A stretch of DNA of 64,000 bases from Verrucomicrobiota bacterium (lineage in GTDB: Bacteria; Verrucomicrobiota; Verrucomicrobiia; Limisphaerales; UBA1319), in contig JAKLHY010000008.1 in the NCBI GenBank assembly GCA_022709905.1, positions 94,282-158,281 of the forward strand, written 5' to 3'. Below, piece by piece: positions 29,056 through 37,746 of this stretch. The notes below the pieces were generated by a model. The model worked only from the letters and a program-made list of their open reading frames with translations, ran no database searches and was not told where the DNA came from. How positions within the stretch are numbered: position 1 is the first letter of the stretch; each line of letters opens with the position of its first letter. The position numbers and the translations under genes are program-made.

Positions 29056-29407
29056 ATAATCCACCGGACGCGTGTTTGCTGACGATATTCAAATTGTAGC
29101 TGAGCTTTGGGGGGAATGCAACAATCACTCAGCGGACCACCCAAATCCGCACGCAAGATACCCGAAAAGAAATCCAACCGCGAAGGAACGCCAATGGAGG
29201 CGAATCAAACCGGAGATCTCCTGTTGGCAGAATCGCTCTGGGGGCTGAATCCCGCGCGCCGATCGTTCCCGGCTCCGAAGCGAGAGTCATGCATGCCGAT
29301 GTTCTGCTCGGCTGCGAAAACAAGGCTTCTCGGAATGCTCAGTCGGGCTCTTCCAAAGAGAGCAGAAACTCCTTGTCAGAATTGGGAATCCAGGCAGGTT
29401 AGGGGAC
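29056..29407. other. Divergent intergenic region
   Basis: About 350 bases between the prepilin-like gene (-) and the tricorn-type protease (+). It should contain both promoters, but I could not pick convincing -35/-10 pairs. No RNA gene or repeat seen. Confidence 0.4.
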
Positions 29408-32400
29408 ATGATGCTTATTCGACAGACGATCATGCTGGCCGTGGTGCTTTTCGGAGCGATGTGCCGAGGGGCAGTTGCGGAGAAGGGGGAGGAGGGGGAA
29501 ACTCGGTTGCTGCGATTTCCGGCCATTCACGGGCAGACGATTGTCTTCACGTATGCGGGGGATCTTTATCAGGTGGCGGCCCAGGGAGGTGTGGCCAGGC
29601 GTTTGACCAGCCACGAGGGCTACGAGATGTTTGCGCGTTTTTCGCCTGAGGGCCGGTGGATTGCTTTTACGGGCCAGTATGACGGGAACACCGAGGTCTA
29701 TCGGATGCCAGCGGAGGGCGGCGTGCCGGTGCGGCTGACCCATACGGCCACGCTGGAGCGGGATGACGTCTCGGATCGCATGGGACCGAACAATATTGTC
29801 TTGACCTGGCGCGACAAGGACTCGGTCGTTTTTCGTTCTCGTGGCGTGGAATTTAACTCATTCAAGGGCCAGTTGTTTTGCGCGTCAGTCGAAGGTGGAT
29901 TGCCCGAGCAGATCCCCTTGCCGCGCGGGGGATGGTGCTCTTACTCGCCGGACAGGCGGCAGCTGGCCTACAACCGGGTGTTTCGCGAGTTCCGAACCTG
30001 GAAGAGATATCGGGGGGGACAGGCTGACGACATCTGGATTTACGATTTCGCCTCCAAAACCACGACGAACCTCACCCAGAACCCGGCCCAGGACCTTTTT
30101 CCGATGTGGGTGGGACGCCGGATTTATTTTGTTTCGGACCGGGACGAAAGCAAGCGGATGAACCTATTTGTGCAAGACCTCGACCAGAATCGGGTTCGGC
30201 AGCTGACGACCTTTACGAATTTTGACATCAAGTTCCCGTCATTGGGGGATAAGGCGATTGTGTTTGAGAACGGAGGTGATCTTTACCGTTTTGACCTGGC
30301 CGATGGCCGTGTCCGCCGGATCCCGGTGGTCATCCAGGAAGATTTTGCCGGGGGCCGCGGCGGTTTGCGGGAGGTGAACAAAGAAACCACGACATACAGT
30401 CTGTCGCCGGACGGCAAGCGCGTGGCGATGGGAGCGCGGGGCGATGTGTTCACCGTGCCGGCCAAATACGGCGCCACTCGCAACTTGACACAGACTCCCG
30501 GGGTGCACGAGCGCAACGCCCGGTGGTCTCCCGACGGTCGTTCGATTGCCTACGTATCCGACGCGTCGGGCGAGGACGAAATCTACCTGGCTCCCCAAGG
30601 CGCCGGCGCCCCGCCGGTTCAGCTGACTCGGAACGCGGACACTTACAAGTATCAGCTGTTGTGGTCGCCCGACAGCCGGAAGATTCTGTGGGCCGATAAA
30701 AAACAACGGCTGCAGGTTGTGGATACCTCGACCCGCGAGGTCCGCTTGGTGGCGCAGGCGACGGCTTGGGAAATCACGGATTTTTCCTGGTCGCCCGACA
30801 GCCGATGGATTGCCTACGCCAAACCCGAGGAACGTCAGATGCCCCGGATTTATCTTTATTCGGTCGAGAACCAGGAGACCCAAGCGGTGACGGACGGCTG
30901 GTTTTTTTCCGCCAATCCCGTCTTCAGTTCCGACGGGCAGTATTTGTATTTCATCTCCCGGCGCACTTATGCCCCTAAGTTCAGCCAGGTCGAGGCCAAT
31001 TACGCTTATTTCGACATGGCCAACATTTATCTGGTGACGCTCAATCAGAAGGCCAAGTCCCCCTTTGAGCCAAGGAGCGACGAGGTGAAAGCCCACAGCG
31101 ACGCCGATTCGGCAAAAGCTCCCGATCAAACGCCTGACACCCCGAAAAGCGCAGCCGAATCCAAGGCATCTGAAAAGGGGGGCGAATCCAAAGAAAAGGA
31201 TTCCGCCAGGAAAGTGGAGGTTCAAGTGGATGCGGAGGGCTTGCCTGGGCGCATTGCCGTGCTGCCGATTTCACCCTCCAATTATGGGAACCTGGCGTCC
31301 GCGGGAGACAAACTGTATTACACCCGCAAAGGGAGCCGGGATGAGAAAACCAAACTCCTGTTGTTCGAGTTGGAGAAGCAGAAGGAATCCGAGTTGGGGG
31401 AATTCGAGGATTTCGAGATATCCGCGGATGCGAAAAAGATGCTGGTGAAGGGGGATGGCTTTTTTGCGATCCTGGATCTTCCGGCGAGCCGGATCGAGAT
31501 CAAGGAGCGTTTGGATTTGAGCGAACTGAAGGTGAGTTTGGATCGCAAGGCTGAATGGGAGCAGATCTACCGCGAATGCTGGCGGCAAATGCGTGATTTC
31601 ATGTATGATCCGCATTTGCACGGGGTGGATTGGGAAGGGATTCGCGCCCGTTATGAGCCCCTGTTGGCGCATGTCAACCATCGGGCGGACCTGACCTATC
31701 TGCTGGGGGAAATGATTGGCGAACTCAACGTCGGCCACGCCTATGTCGGAGGCGGCGATTATCCGCGGCCGCGCCGCATTCCCCTGGGATTGCTGGGGGC
31801 GCGGCTGAGGAAGGATCCGAAGACCGGTTGGTATCAGATCGAGGAGATCCTGCCTGGGCAGAACTGGGACAAGGCCCTGCGTTCGCCGCTTACCGAGATC
31901 GGAGTGGGGGTGAAGGCCGGCGAGTATATTCTGGCTGTGGACGGCCGATCCGTTCGGCTCATGCGGGATATTTACGAGGCCCTGGTGGACAAGGCGGGCA
32001 AACAAGTGCGCTTGCGGGTGAACAGCCGGCCCGATTCGGAAGGGGCGCGGGATGTAACCGTGGTGCCAACGGCCGACGAACAACCGCTCTATTACCTGCG
32101 TTGGGTGGGCCGGAACATCGAACGAGTCAGCCTGGCCACCAGTAATCGCGTGGGTTACGTGCACATCCCGGACATGGGCACGCCCGGGCTCAACGAGTTT
32201 GTCAAGTATTACTATCCCCAAATCAACAAGGACGCCCTGATCGTGGACGTGCGCGGGAATGGCGGGGGTAATGTCTCGCCCCAGGTGATTGAGCGGCTTC
32301 GCCGGGAGATGGTGATGATCACCATCGCCCGCAACGCGGCCATCAACGTGGATCCGGGCGGCACTGTGGCTGGTCCCAAGGTGCTGCTTTTGGACGAGTT

Positions 32401-32752
32401 CTCGGCCTCGGACGGCGACATTGTGGCCTACCGTTTCCGACGCCATCAGCTCGGGCCGGTGGTTGGCAAACGGTCCTGGGGCGGCGTCGTGGGCATCCGC
32501 GGATCCTTGCCTTTGTTGGATGGCGGGTATCTCAACCGGCCGGAGTTTTCGCGGTATGACGTGGACGGCAGGGAATGGATCATGGAGGGAACGGGCGTGG
32601 AGCCGGATATTTGGGTGGACAACGATCCCGCGCGCGAATTCGCCGGGGTGGATGATCAGTTGGAGCGGGCTATCGCGACCATTCTGGAGTCTCTGCGGCA
32701 GCGGCCGGTTCGACTGCCTCCGCCTCCGCCTTATCCGGACAAGAGCCGGTAG
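29408..32752 (+). CDS. Secreted tricorn-type S41 protease with WD40-like propeller and PDZ domain
   Basis: 1114 aa with a signal peptide (IMLAVVLFGAMCRGAVA). PD40/TolB-like propeller blades run from about 40 to 540 (ARFSPEGRWIAFTGQYDGNTEVY, NARWSPDGRSIAYVSD and others). A Lys/Ser/Asp-rich linker (about 555-605) leads to a second propeller half, then the tricorn core (WRQMRDFMYDPHLHGVDWEGI, about 715), a PDZ domain (about 790-880) and an S41 peptidase domain. LIVDVRGNGGGNV and DEFSASDGDIVAYRF carry the oxyanion and nucleophile Ser regions (about 950-1005), and GTGVEPDI lies near the C-terminus. Family knowledge: processive degradation of oligopeptides. AGGGGA lies shortly before the ATG. Confidence 0.9.
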   Translation: MMLIRQTIMLAVVLFGAMCRGAVAEKGEEGETRLLRFPAIHGQTIVFTYAGDLYQVAAQGGVARRLTSHEGYEMFARFSPEGRWIAFTGQYDGNTEVYRMPAEGGVPVRLTHTATLERDDVSDRMGPNNIVLTWRDKDSVVFRSRGVEFNSFKGQLFCASVEGGLPEQIPLPRGGWCSYSPDRRQLAYNRVFREFRTWKRYRGGQADDIWIYDFASKTTTNLTQNPAQDLFPMWVGRRIYFVSDRDESKRMNLFVQDLDQNRVRQLTTFTNFDIKFPSLGDKAIVFENGGDLYRFDLADGRVRRIPVVIQEDFAGGRGGLREVNKETTTYSLSPDGKRVAMGARGDVFTVPAKYGATRNLTQTPGVHERNARWSPDGRSIAYVSDASGEDEIYLAPQGAGAPPVQLTRNADTYKYQLLWSPDSRKILWADKKQRLQVVDTSTREVRLVAQATAWEITDFSWSPDSRWIAYAKPEERQMPRIYLYSVENQETQAVTDGWFFSANPVFSSDGQYLYFISRRTYAPKFSQVEANYAYFDMANIYLVTLNQKAKSPFEPRSDEVKAHSDADSAKAPDQTPDTPKSAAESKASEKGGESKEKDSARKVEVQVDAEGLPGRIAVLPISPSNYGNLASAGDKLYYTRKGSRDEKTKLLLFELEKQKESELGEFEDFEISADAKKMLVKGDGFFAILDLPASRIEIKERLDLSELKVSLDRKAEWEQIYRECWRQMRDFMYDPHLHGVDWEGIRARYEPLLAHVNHRADLTYLLGEMIGELNVGHAYVGGGDYPRPRRIPLGLLGARLRKDPKTGWYQIEEILPGQNWDKALRSPLTEIGVGVKAGEYILAVDGRSVRLMRDIYEALVDKAGKQVRLRVNSRPDSEGARDVTVVPTADEQPLYYLRWVGRNIERVSLATSNRVGYVHIPDMGTPGLNEFVKYYYPQINKDALIVDVRGNGGGNVSPQVIERLRREMVMITIARNAAINVDPGGTVAGPKVLLLDEFSASDGDIVAYRFRRHQLGPVVGKRSWGGVVGIRGSLPLLDGGYLNRPEFSRYDVDGREWIMEGTGVEPDIWVDNDPAREFAGVDDQLERAIATILESLRQRPVRLPPPPPYPDKSR

Positions 32753-32854
32753 AATAGGCAATAAGCATTTGTCATCGGACGTGATCTGTGCTTCAGTATC
32801 CCACAAGCGCAAACGGTTCATCGTTCAACGCAAAGGTGGGAAGACGATCTGATT

Positions 32855-35185
32855 ATGACAACACGAAATATCCTGAACAGAATGGTTCTCTTGTTGGCAT
32901 TCACCTGTCTGGCCGCGTCGGCTTATGCCGAGCCGGCGAACACGCCGCGTAAGGATTTCTGGATTACGGACGGCCAAGTCACGAGCTTGATGGCTACCAA
33001 CGGATTGCTCTATTTGGGCGGGACATTTCAGTATATCGGCGTCGCCACCGGGAACGGGGTGCCCGTCCACCGAATGACCGGAGCGCCTGATTTGACGTTT
33101 CCGCAGATCAACGGGCGGGTGAATGCGGTGGTTCCCGACGCCAACGGAGGGTGGTATGTGGCCGGATCATTTTCCCAGGTCGGCTCAGCAGGCCGGGCTA
33201 ATCTGGCGCACATTCTGGCCAATGGCCAGGTTGACCCCAGCTGGGTGCCGGTCGCCAACGGCGAGGTGCTAACCCTTCTGATCTCGGGCAGCACGTTGTA
33301 TGTGGGAGGCAAATTCACACGGTTAAACAATGCCGTGCGAAACCATATTGGAGCGCTGGAATTGGCCACTGGCAGGAACTTGGCCTGGGCGCCCGGGATT
33401 GACGGCGATGTGCGCGCCATCGCCGTGTATGGCAGCCGGGTTTTCGTCGGCGGGCAGTTCACCAATGTGAGTGACTTGGCTCGTTCGAACCTGGTGTCCC
33501 TGGACGCGGTCAGCAACGATCCGATTTCCAGCTGGGATGCGAGCGTTAATGGACCGGTCAACTCGCTGATTGTCGATGGGACGACTCTTTATTTTGGTGG
33601 CGAATTCAGCCAGGTCGGGGGCGAGTCGCGCACGAATCTGGCGGCTGTTGGCGTGCTCAACAGTTCGCCCTTGGAATGGCATGCGGACACCGATGGGCCG
33701 GTCAACAGCCTTGTCATTTCGGGCAGCACGATTTATGTCGGAGGGAACTTTACCCGAATCGGCGAGATGGAGCGCCACAGGCTTGCGGCGGTGGCCGCCG
33801 GCACCGGCGAAGTCCAGGGATGGGATCCCGCCGCGGGCGGAGAAATCAAAACGATGGCGATGGCGGGTCAGACCCTGTATGTGGGAGGCAGTTTCACCGT
33901 CGTCGGTGGCACGCAGCCACGGTTGAATGTGGCGGCTTTAGATCCGATCACAGGCGCGGCTTCCGCTTGGAATCCGAGCGTGGGGAACACGGTTCTCGCG
34001 ATGGCCTTTAACGAGCAATCGGTTTTTGTGGGCGGGTCTTTCGTCAGCATGGCCGGGCAGCGATGCGTCAATCTGGCGGCTGTGGACACCCTTACGGGAA
34101 GAGCGACCGGTTGGGCGCCACGGATTGGCAGCGAGTTGGGCTCCGTCCAGGTGACAGCTCTGGCTCAAGTCAACGACACGATCTTGGTGGCGGGCCTTTT
34201 TGATCATGTCGAGGGTCAATTGCGCAACAATCTGGCTGCCGTTAGCTTGTCGGGCCAGGTGCTGGATTGGAATCCTGATGTTCGTGGGGGGGTTTTTGCC
34301 CTGACGTGTCGAAGCAATGTGGTCTATTTCGGCGGCAATTTCACCAATGTGGGAGGACAATTGGTCACGAATCTGGCGGCGGTCAGCCTGGAAACAGGGG
34401 TTCCTTTGGATTGGAGACCGAATCCCAATGGAATAGTCCGGGCTCTGGCCCAAGGCGGTGATCGCATCGTGGCCGGGGGCGCTTTCACTCGGATTGGCGG
34501 CAAAAACCGGAGCCGGATCGCGTCGTTGGACGCGACGACCGGCGAGGCGAGCGGCTGGGATCCATTTTCAAGCGGGGAAGTCCGAGCGTTGGCCGTTCGG
34601 GGGGACACCGTGTATGCAGGCGGCCTTTTTCAAAGCATCGGCGCGCAGTTTAGAACAAATATCGCCGCATTAGACCTGGTCTCGGGAGCCGCCCTGGATT
34701 GGAATGTGTCGTTGAACGGCATGGTTCATTTCCTGGGTGTCGGAACCGATCGGCTTTTTGCTGCGGGGCAGTTCACTTCGGTGGGTGGACTGACGAGGCG
34801 TTATGTGACTGCATTGGATTTGCAGACCGCGGCCGTGTTACCGTGGAATCCCGTGCCAAACACGGCAGTTTATGCTGTATCGCAGGAGAGGGATCAGGTG
34901 TTTTTGGGAGGTTCTTTCAGTTCCCTGGGGTTGGGCATTCATCAAGGATTGGGCGCCTTCCGGCCTGTCGGTTATTCGGAGTTGCAGGCATTCCTTCAGA
35001 CGAATGTATTCCGTATCAGGCTGAATGGAAATGCCCAGGAAACTTATGTTCTTCAGACATCGACCAACTTTGTGGATTGGGTGAATGAGACGACCAATAC
35101 TCTGAAGGAGACCTCGATAATGATTGGCGGAATATCGGTTACCAATCTTAACGAGGCCTATTATCGGGCCCTATCGGTTCCGTAG
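32855..35185 (+). CDS. Secreted repeat propeller protein (delta-60/DUF5122-like repeats)
   Basis: 776 aa with a signal peptide (RMVLLLAFTCLAASAYAEP). The body is made of about 14 repeats of 45-50 residues, each with a core like LYVGG-x-F-T-x-x-G-x-x-x-R-x-x-L-A-A (for example LYVGGKFTRLNNAVRNHIGA, IYVGGNFTRIGEMERHRLAA, VYFGGNFTNVGGQ), the pattern of delta-60 repeats and predicted to make one or two beta-propellers. The C-terminal 75 residues (TYVLQTSTNFVDWVNETTNT, then EAYYRALSVP) match the lineage's recurrent C-terminal beta-sandwich. Probably exported and ligand-binding; no catalytic residues recognised. Confidence 0.8.
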   Translation: MTTRNILNRMVLLLAFTCLAASAYAEPANTPRKDFWITDGQVTSLMATNGLLYLGGTFQYIGVATGNGVPVHRMTGAPDLTFPQINGRVNAVVPDANGGWYVAGSFSQVGSAGRANLAHILANGQVDPSWVPVANGEVLTLLISGSTLYVGGKFTRLNNAVRNHIGALELATGRNLAWAPGIDGDVRAIAVYGSRVFVGGQFTNVSDLARSNLVSLDAVSNDPISSWDASVNGPVNSLIVDGTTLYFGGEFSQVGGESRTNLAAVGVLNSSPLEWHADTDGPVNSLVISGSTIYVGGNFTRIGEMERHRLAAVAAGTGEVQGWDPAAGGEIKTMAMAGQTLYVGGSFTVVGGTQPRLNVAALDPITGAASAWNPSVGNTVLAMAFNEQSVFVGGSFVSMAGQRCVNLAAVDTLTGRATGWAPRIGSELGSVQVTALAQVNDTILVAGLFDHVEGQLRNNLAAVSLSGQVLDWNPDVRGGVFALTCRSNVVYFGGNFTNVGGQLVTNLAAVSLETGVPLDWRPNPNGIVRALAQGGDRIVAGGAFTRIGGKNRSRIASLDATTGEASGWDPFSSGEVRALAVRGDTVYAGGLFQSIGAQFRTNIAALDLVSGAALDWNVSLNGMVHFLGVGTDRLFAAGQFTSVGGLTRRYVTALDLQTAAVLPWNPVPNTAVYAVSQERDQVFLGGSFSSLGLGIHQGLGAFRPVGYSELQAFLQTNVFRIRLNGNAQETYVLQTSTNFVDWVNETTNTLKETSIMIGGISVTNLNEAYYRALSVP

Positions 35186-35191
35186 GTATTC

Positions 35192-35848
35192 ATGGCCAGA
35201 TTGCGACTACTATCCGATTGCCGGCTGTACACTTTCATCGACACCGCGTACACGCGAGGGCGATCGGTCGAGGATTTGGCGCGCCAGCTTTGCGATGGAG
35301 GATCCGACGTAATCCAGTTGCGCGCGAAGAACCTTGAGGCGGACGAGGTGCTGGGGTTGGCGCGCAGAATACGGCTGATCACCGATGAAGCCGGGGTGCT
35401 TTTGGCGGTGAACGATCATTGGACCGCGGCTGTGGAAGCGGGGGCGGCCTTATGTCATCTGGGCCAGGAGGATTTCTTCGAGGCCGGTTGGCGTCGTGTG
35501 GAGGAGCTGGCGCCCTTGGGCGGTGCGGTCAAACTCGGGCTGAGCAGTCATGCCCCCGACCAGGCGGAACGGGCCGTGAAGGCGGGTGCCGCCTATCTTG
35601 GAGTCGGCCCGGTCTATCGGACGGGGACCAAGCCGGCGGCGCGCCCCGTCACACTCGACTATGTGCGTTGGGCGTCGGACCACCTTTTGATACCTTGGTT
35701 TGCGATTGGAGGGATCACCCTGGAGAACTTGGATGAGGTCCTTGCTGCGGGGGCGCGGAGGGTTTGTGTGGTGTCGGCGATCTTGAACGCCCCGGATGTG
35801 GTGCGGGCTTGCCAGACTTATCGCGACCGCCTAAGTTCAGCGCCATGA
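35192..35848 (+). CDS. thiE: Thiamine-phosphate synthase
   Basis: Joins HMP-PP and HET-P (thiazole phosphate) to thiamine monophosphate in the cytoplasm. The 218-aa chain has the complete ThiE set: DVIQLRAKN (Gln/Arg/Lys of the pyrophosphate site, about residue 40), VLLAVNDHW, ALCHLGQEDF, KLGLSSHA, YLGVGPVYRTGTKP (the Gly/Thr phosphate loop) and PWFAIGGITLENLDEV with VVSAILNAPD at the second phosphate site. Starts 6 bases after the propeller gene; its stop overlaps the start of the PfkB kinase (ATGA). No THI-box (TPP riboswitch) is visible before it, there being no leader. Confidence 0.93.
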   Translation: MARLRLLSDCRLYTFIDTAYTRGRSVEDLARQLCDGGSDVIQLRAKNLEADEVLGLARRIRLITDEAGVLLAVNDHWTAAVEAGAALCHLGQEDFFEAGWRRVEELAPLGGAVKLGLSSHAPDQAERAVKAGAAYLGVGPVYRTGTKPAARPVTLDYVRWASDHLLIPWFAIGGITLENLDEVLAAGARRVCVVSAILNAPDVVRACQTYRDRLSSAP

Positions 35849-36744
35849 GTTTATTAGTTGTTGGTTCGACCGCATTGGATTCCATCAAGACGCCGAAAGC
35901 GGAAAATCCCCGGCTGCTGGGGGGCTCCGCCAGTCATGCGGCGGTGGCCGCCAGTTACTACTGTCCGGTGCGGATGGTCGGGATTGTGGGCGAGGATTTT
36001 CCCGCGCGCTATCTGAAGCTCTATCAGCGGAGGGGCATCGACTTGGCGGGATTGCAGCGGGTTTCGGGCAAGACCTTCCATTGGTCCGGGGAATACGAAG
36101 TCAACATGAACAACCGCCGCACCCTCCGGACTGAGCTGGGTGTTTTTGCCGGTTTTTCTCCGGAATTGCCGGAGGCCTATCGGCGGACGCCCTTTGTGCT
36201 TTTGGCCAACATCGGACCCGGACTCCAGGCGCATGTGCTGGATCAAATGATACGACCGCGTTTCGTGGTGGCGGACACGATGGACCTTTGGCTGAACACC
36301 GCCTTGGCGGATTTGATGAAACTCCTGAAGCGGATCGACGCGCTGGTGCTTAATGACAGCGAGGCCCGGCAGTTGACTGGCCATGACAATGTGATCAGCG
36401 CGGCGCGGCAGATTCACCGTTTTGGCCCTCGATTCGTCATCATCAAGAAAGGCGAGCACGGAGCCCTTTTGTCCAGCCCTTCGGGATTATTCATCGCCCC
36501 GGCTTATCCTCTGATGCGAGTTGTGGATCCAACCGGAGCCGGGGATTCGTTTGTCGGCGGACTGATGGGGTACCTGGCGGTGACGAAAGGATCGCTGGAA
36601 CGGAACCTCCGGCGGGCGGTCGCGCATGGCGCGGTGGTGGCCTCTTTCTGTTGCGAAGGTTTTGGACTGACGAAAACCATCAAGGCCAGCCGGGCGCTCA
36701 TCGAACAGCGGGTTCGGGAGCTGGAAAAGCTGACATCGTGGTGA
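35845..36744 (+). CDS. PfkB-family sugar/nucleoside kinase
   Basis: Ribokinase-fold ATP-dependent kinase (299 aa). ATG 35845 sits in the thiE stop (ATGA), showing coupling. N-terminal MSLLVVGSTALDSIKTP and LLGGSASHAAVAASYY form the sugar-binding lid; the C-terminal signature VVDPTGAGDSFVGGLMGYL (about residue 230) has the anion hole Gly-Ala-Gly and catalytic Asp. LVLNDSEARQLTG is the usual inter-strand motif. Related Verrucomicrobial proteins are annotated as PfkB kinases of unknown substrate. The link with thiE does not by itself make it a thiazole kinase (ThiM), which belongs to another sequence group. Confidence 0.88.
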   Translation: MSLLVVGSTALDSIKTPKAENPRLLGGSASHAAVAASYYCPVRMVGIVGEDFPARYLKLYQRRGIDLAGLQRVSGKTFHWSGEYEVNMNNRRTLRTELGVFAGFSPELPEAYRRTPFVLLANIGPGLQAHVLDQMIRPRFVVADTMDLWLNTALADLMKLLKRIDALVLNDSEARQLTGHDNVISAARQIHRFGPRFVIIKKGEHGALLSSPSGLFIAPAYPLMRVVDPTGAGDSFVGGLMGYLAVTKGSLERNLRRAVAHGAVVASFCCEGFGLTKTIKASRALIEQRVRELEKLTSW

Positions 36745-37746
36745 TTAGCTTTTCTTTCTGGCGACGAGCAGGCGCGAGGGAGGATTCAATTCGATTTCCC
36801 GTTCGAAATCCAGTTTTGCGGCTTTGAACCATTGTTGGATCTCATCGGAGCTGTAGCAATCGCCATCGGCGGTGTTGATCAGCATGTTCAGGGCAAAAAG
36901 GCAGGCCCATTCGGGGCCGGTGTGATCGGGCTGGACCACAAAATCTTTCAGGCACAACCGGCCATTCGAGGTCAGGTGTGACGCGGCTTTCCGCGCCAGC
37001 CGCTCGTTGTCTTCAGCGCAAAAGACATGGATCACGTTGGACACAAACACCACGTCATAAGGACCGCCCCAGTTGGACTCAAGAATGTCGCCGGCGCGAA
37101 CGCAGATTCGGGAGGATAATCCGGCGAGATCGATACGGGCCTGGGCGATCTTGAGTGTTTCATCTCGATCGAGAACCACAGCGGTCAGCCGGGGATATTG
37201 ACGGGCGAATTCGATGGCGTAACATCCCGGCCCGCCCCCGAGGTCCAGGAGGGTTTCCGCATCGGATAAATCGAGCCGGCTGGCGGTTTCCTTGGCTTGA
37301 GTGGCGGCCGAGCTGGCCATGGCGCGGGCAAAATCGGCCTCGTTTCGCTCCAGCTGAAGGGAGGCTTTGCTGTCGTCAACCGGCCTGCCGGACCGGACGG
37401 CATCATGCAGAAATCCCCAGCGCTCATAAAGCCGGGCCCCATGGCGCACCAAGGCGTTTTGCGACGTCTCCGATTCGGGCAGCAAGAACTCACGGCTCAG
37501 GGCAGTATTGGCGTAGGATGCGCCGCTTTTTTCGAGAAAACCCAAGGCGGTGAGGGCATCGCACAGCATCCGCAAACCGCGGCGGCTGGCCTGGGTTGCG
37601 GTGACCAAGTCCTCGAGTGTTTTCGATTCTGTGCCGAGCCGCGCGAATAATTGAAGACGTTCAGCCGTCATGATCACTTGAGCGGCGCGGTAGCCTTGCA
37701 TCAAGTCATCGAGACGCTGGCGGGAAGACCCTGCGTTGGTGTTCAT
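36745..37746 (-). CDS. SAM-dependent O-methyltransferase (winged-helix dimerisation type)
   Basis: 333 aa. An N-terminal winged-helix dimerisation domain (about 10-100, YRAAQVIMTAERLQLFARLG) is followed by a class I Rossmann methyltransferase with motif I ETLLDLGGGPGCYAIEFA (about 165), TAVVLDRDETL for the ribose acid, AGDILESNWGGPYDVVFVSNVIH (motif for the adenine and pre-catalytic region) and a small-molecule O-methyltransferase-like end. ATG 37746 overlaps the comEC stop (ATGA), so it is translated after ComEC. Similar to plant-type and polyketide tailoring enzymes; substrate unknown. Confidence 0.88.
   Translation of the reverse strand: MNTNAGSSRQRLDDLMQGYRAAQVIMTAERLQLFARLGTESKTLEDLVTATQASRRGLRMLCDALTALGFLEKSGASYANTALSREFLLPESETSQNALVRHGARLYERWGFLHDAVRSGRPVDDSKASLQLERNEADFARAMASSAATQAKETASRLDLSDAETLLDLGGGPGCYAIEFARQYPRLTAVVLDRDETLKIAQARIDLAGLSSRICVRAGDILESNWGGPYDVVFVSNVIHVFCAEDNERLARKAASHLTSNGRLCLKDFVVQPDHTGPEWACLFALNMLINTADGDCYSSDEIQQWFKAAKLDFEREIELNPPSRLLVARKKS

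Noticed and set aside
34000..34990. Repeat array that might be mistaken for a DNA-level tandem repeat or CRISPR.
   Set aside because: Periodicity is about 150 bases with divergent nucleotides and follows protein repeats; no identical repeat with unique spacers.
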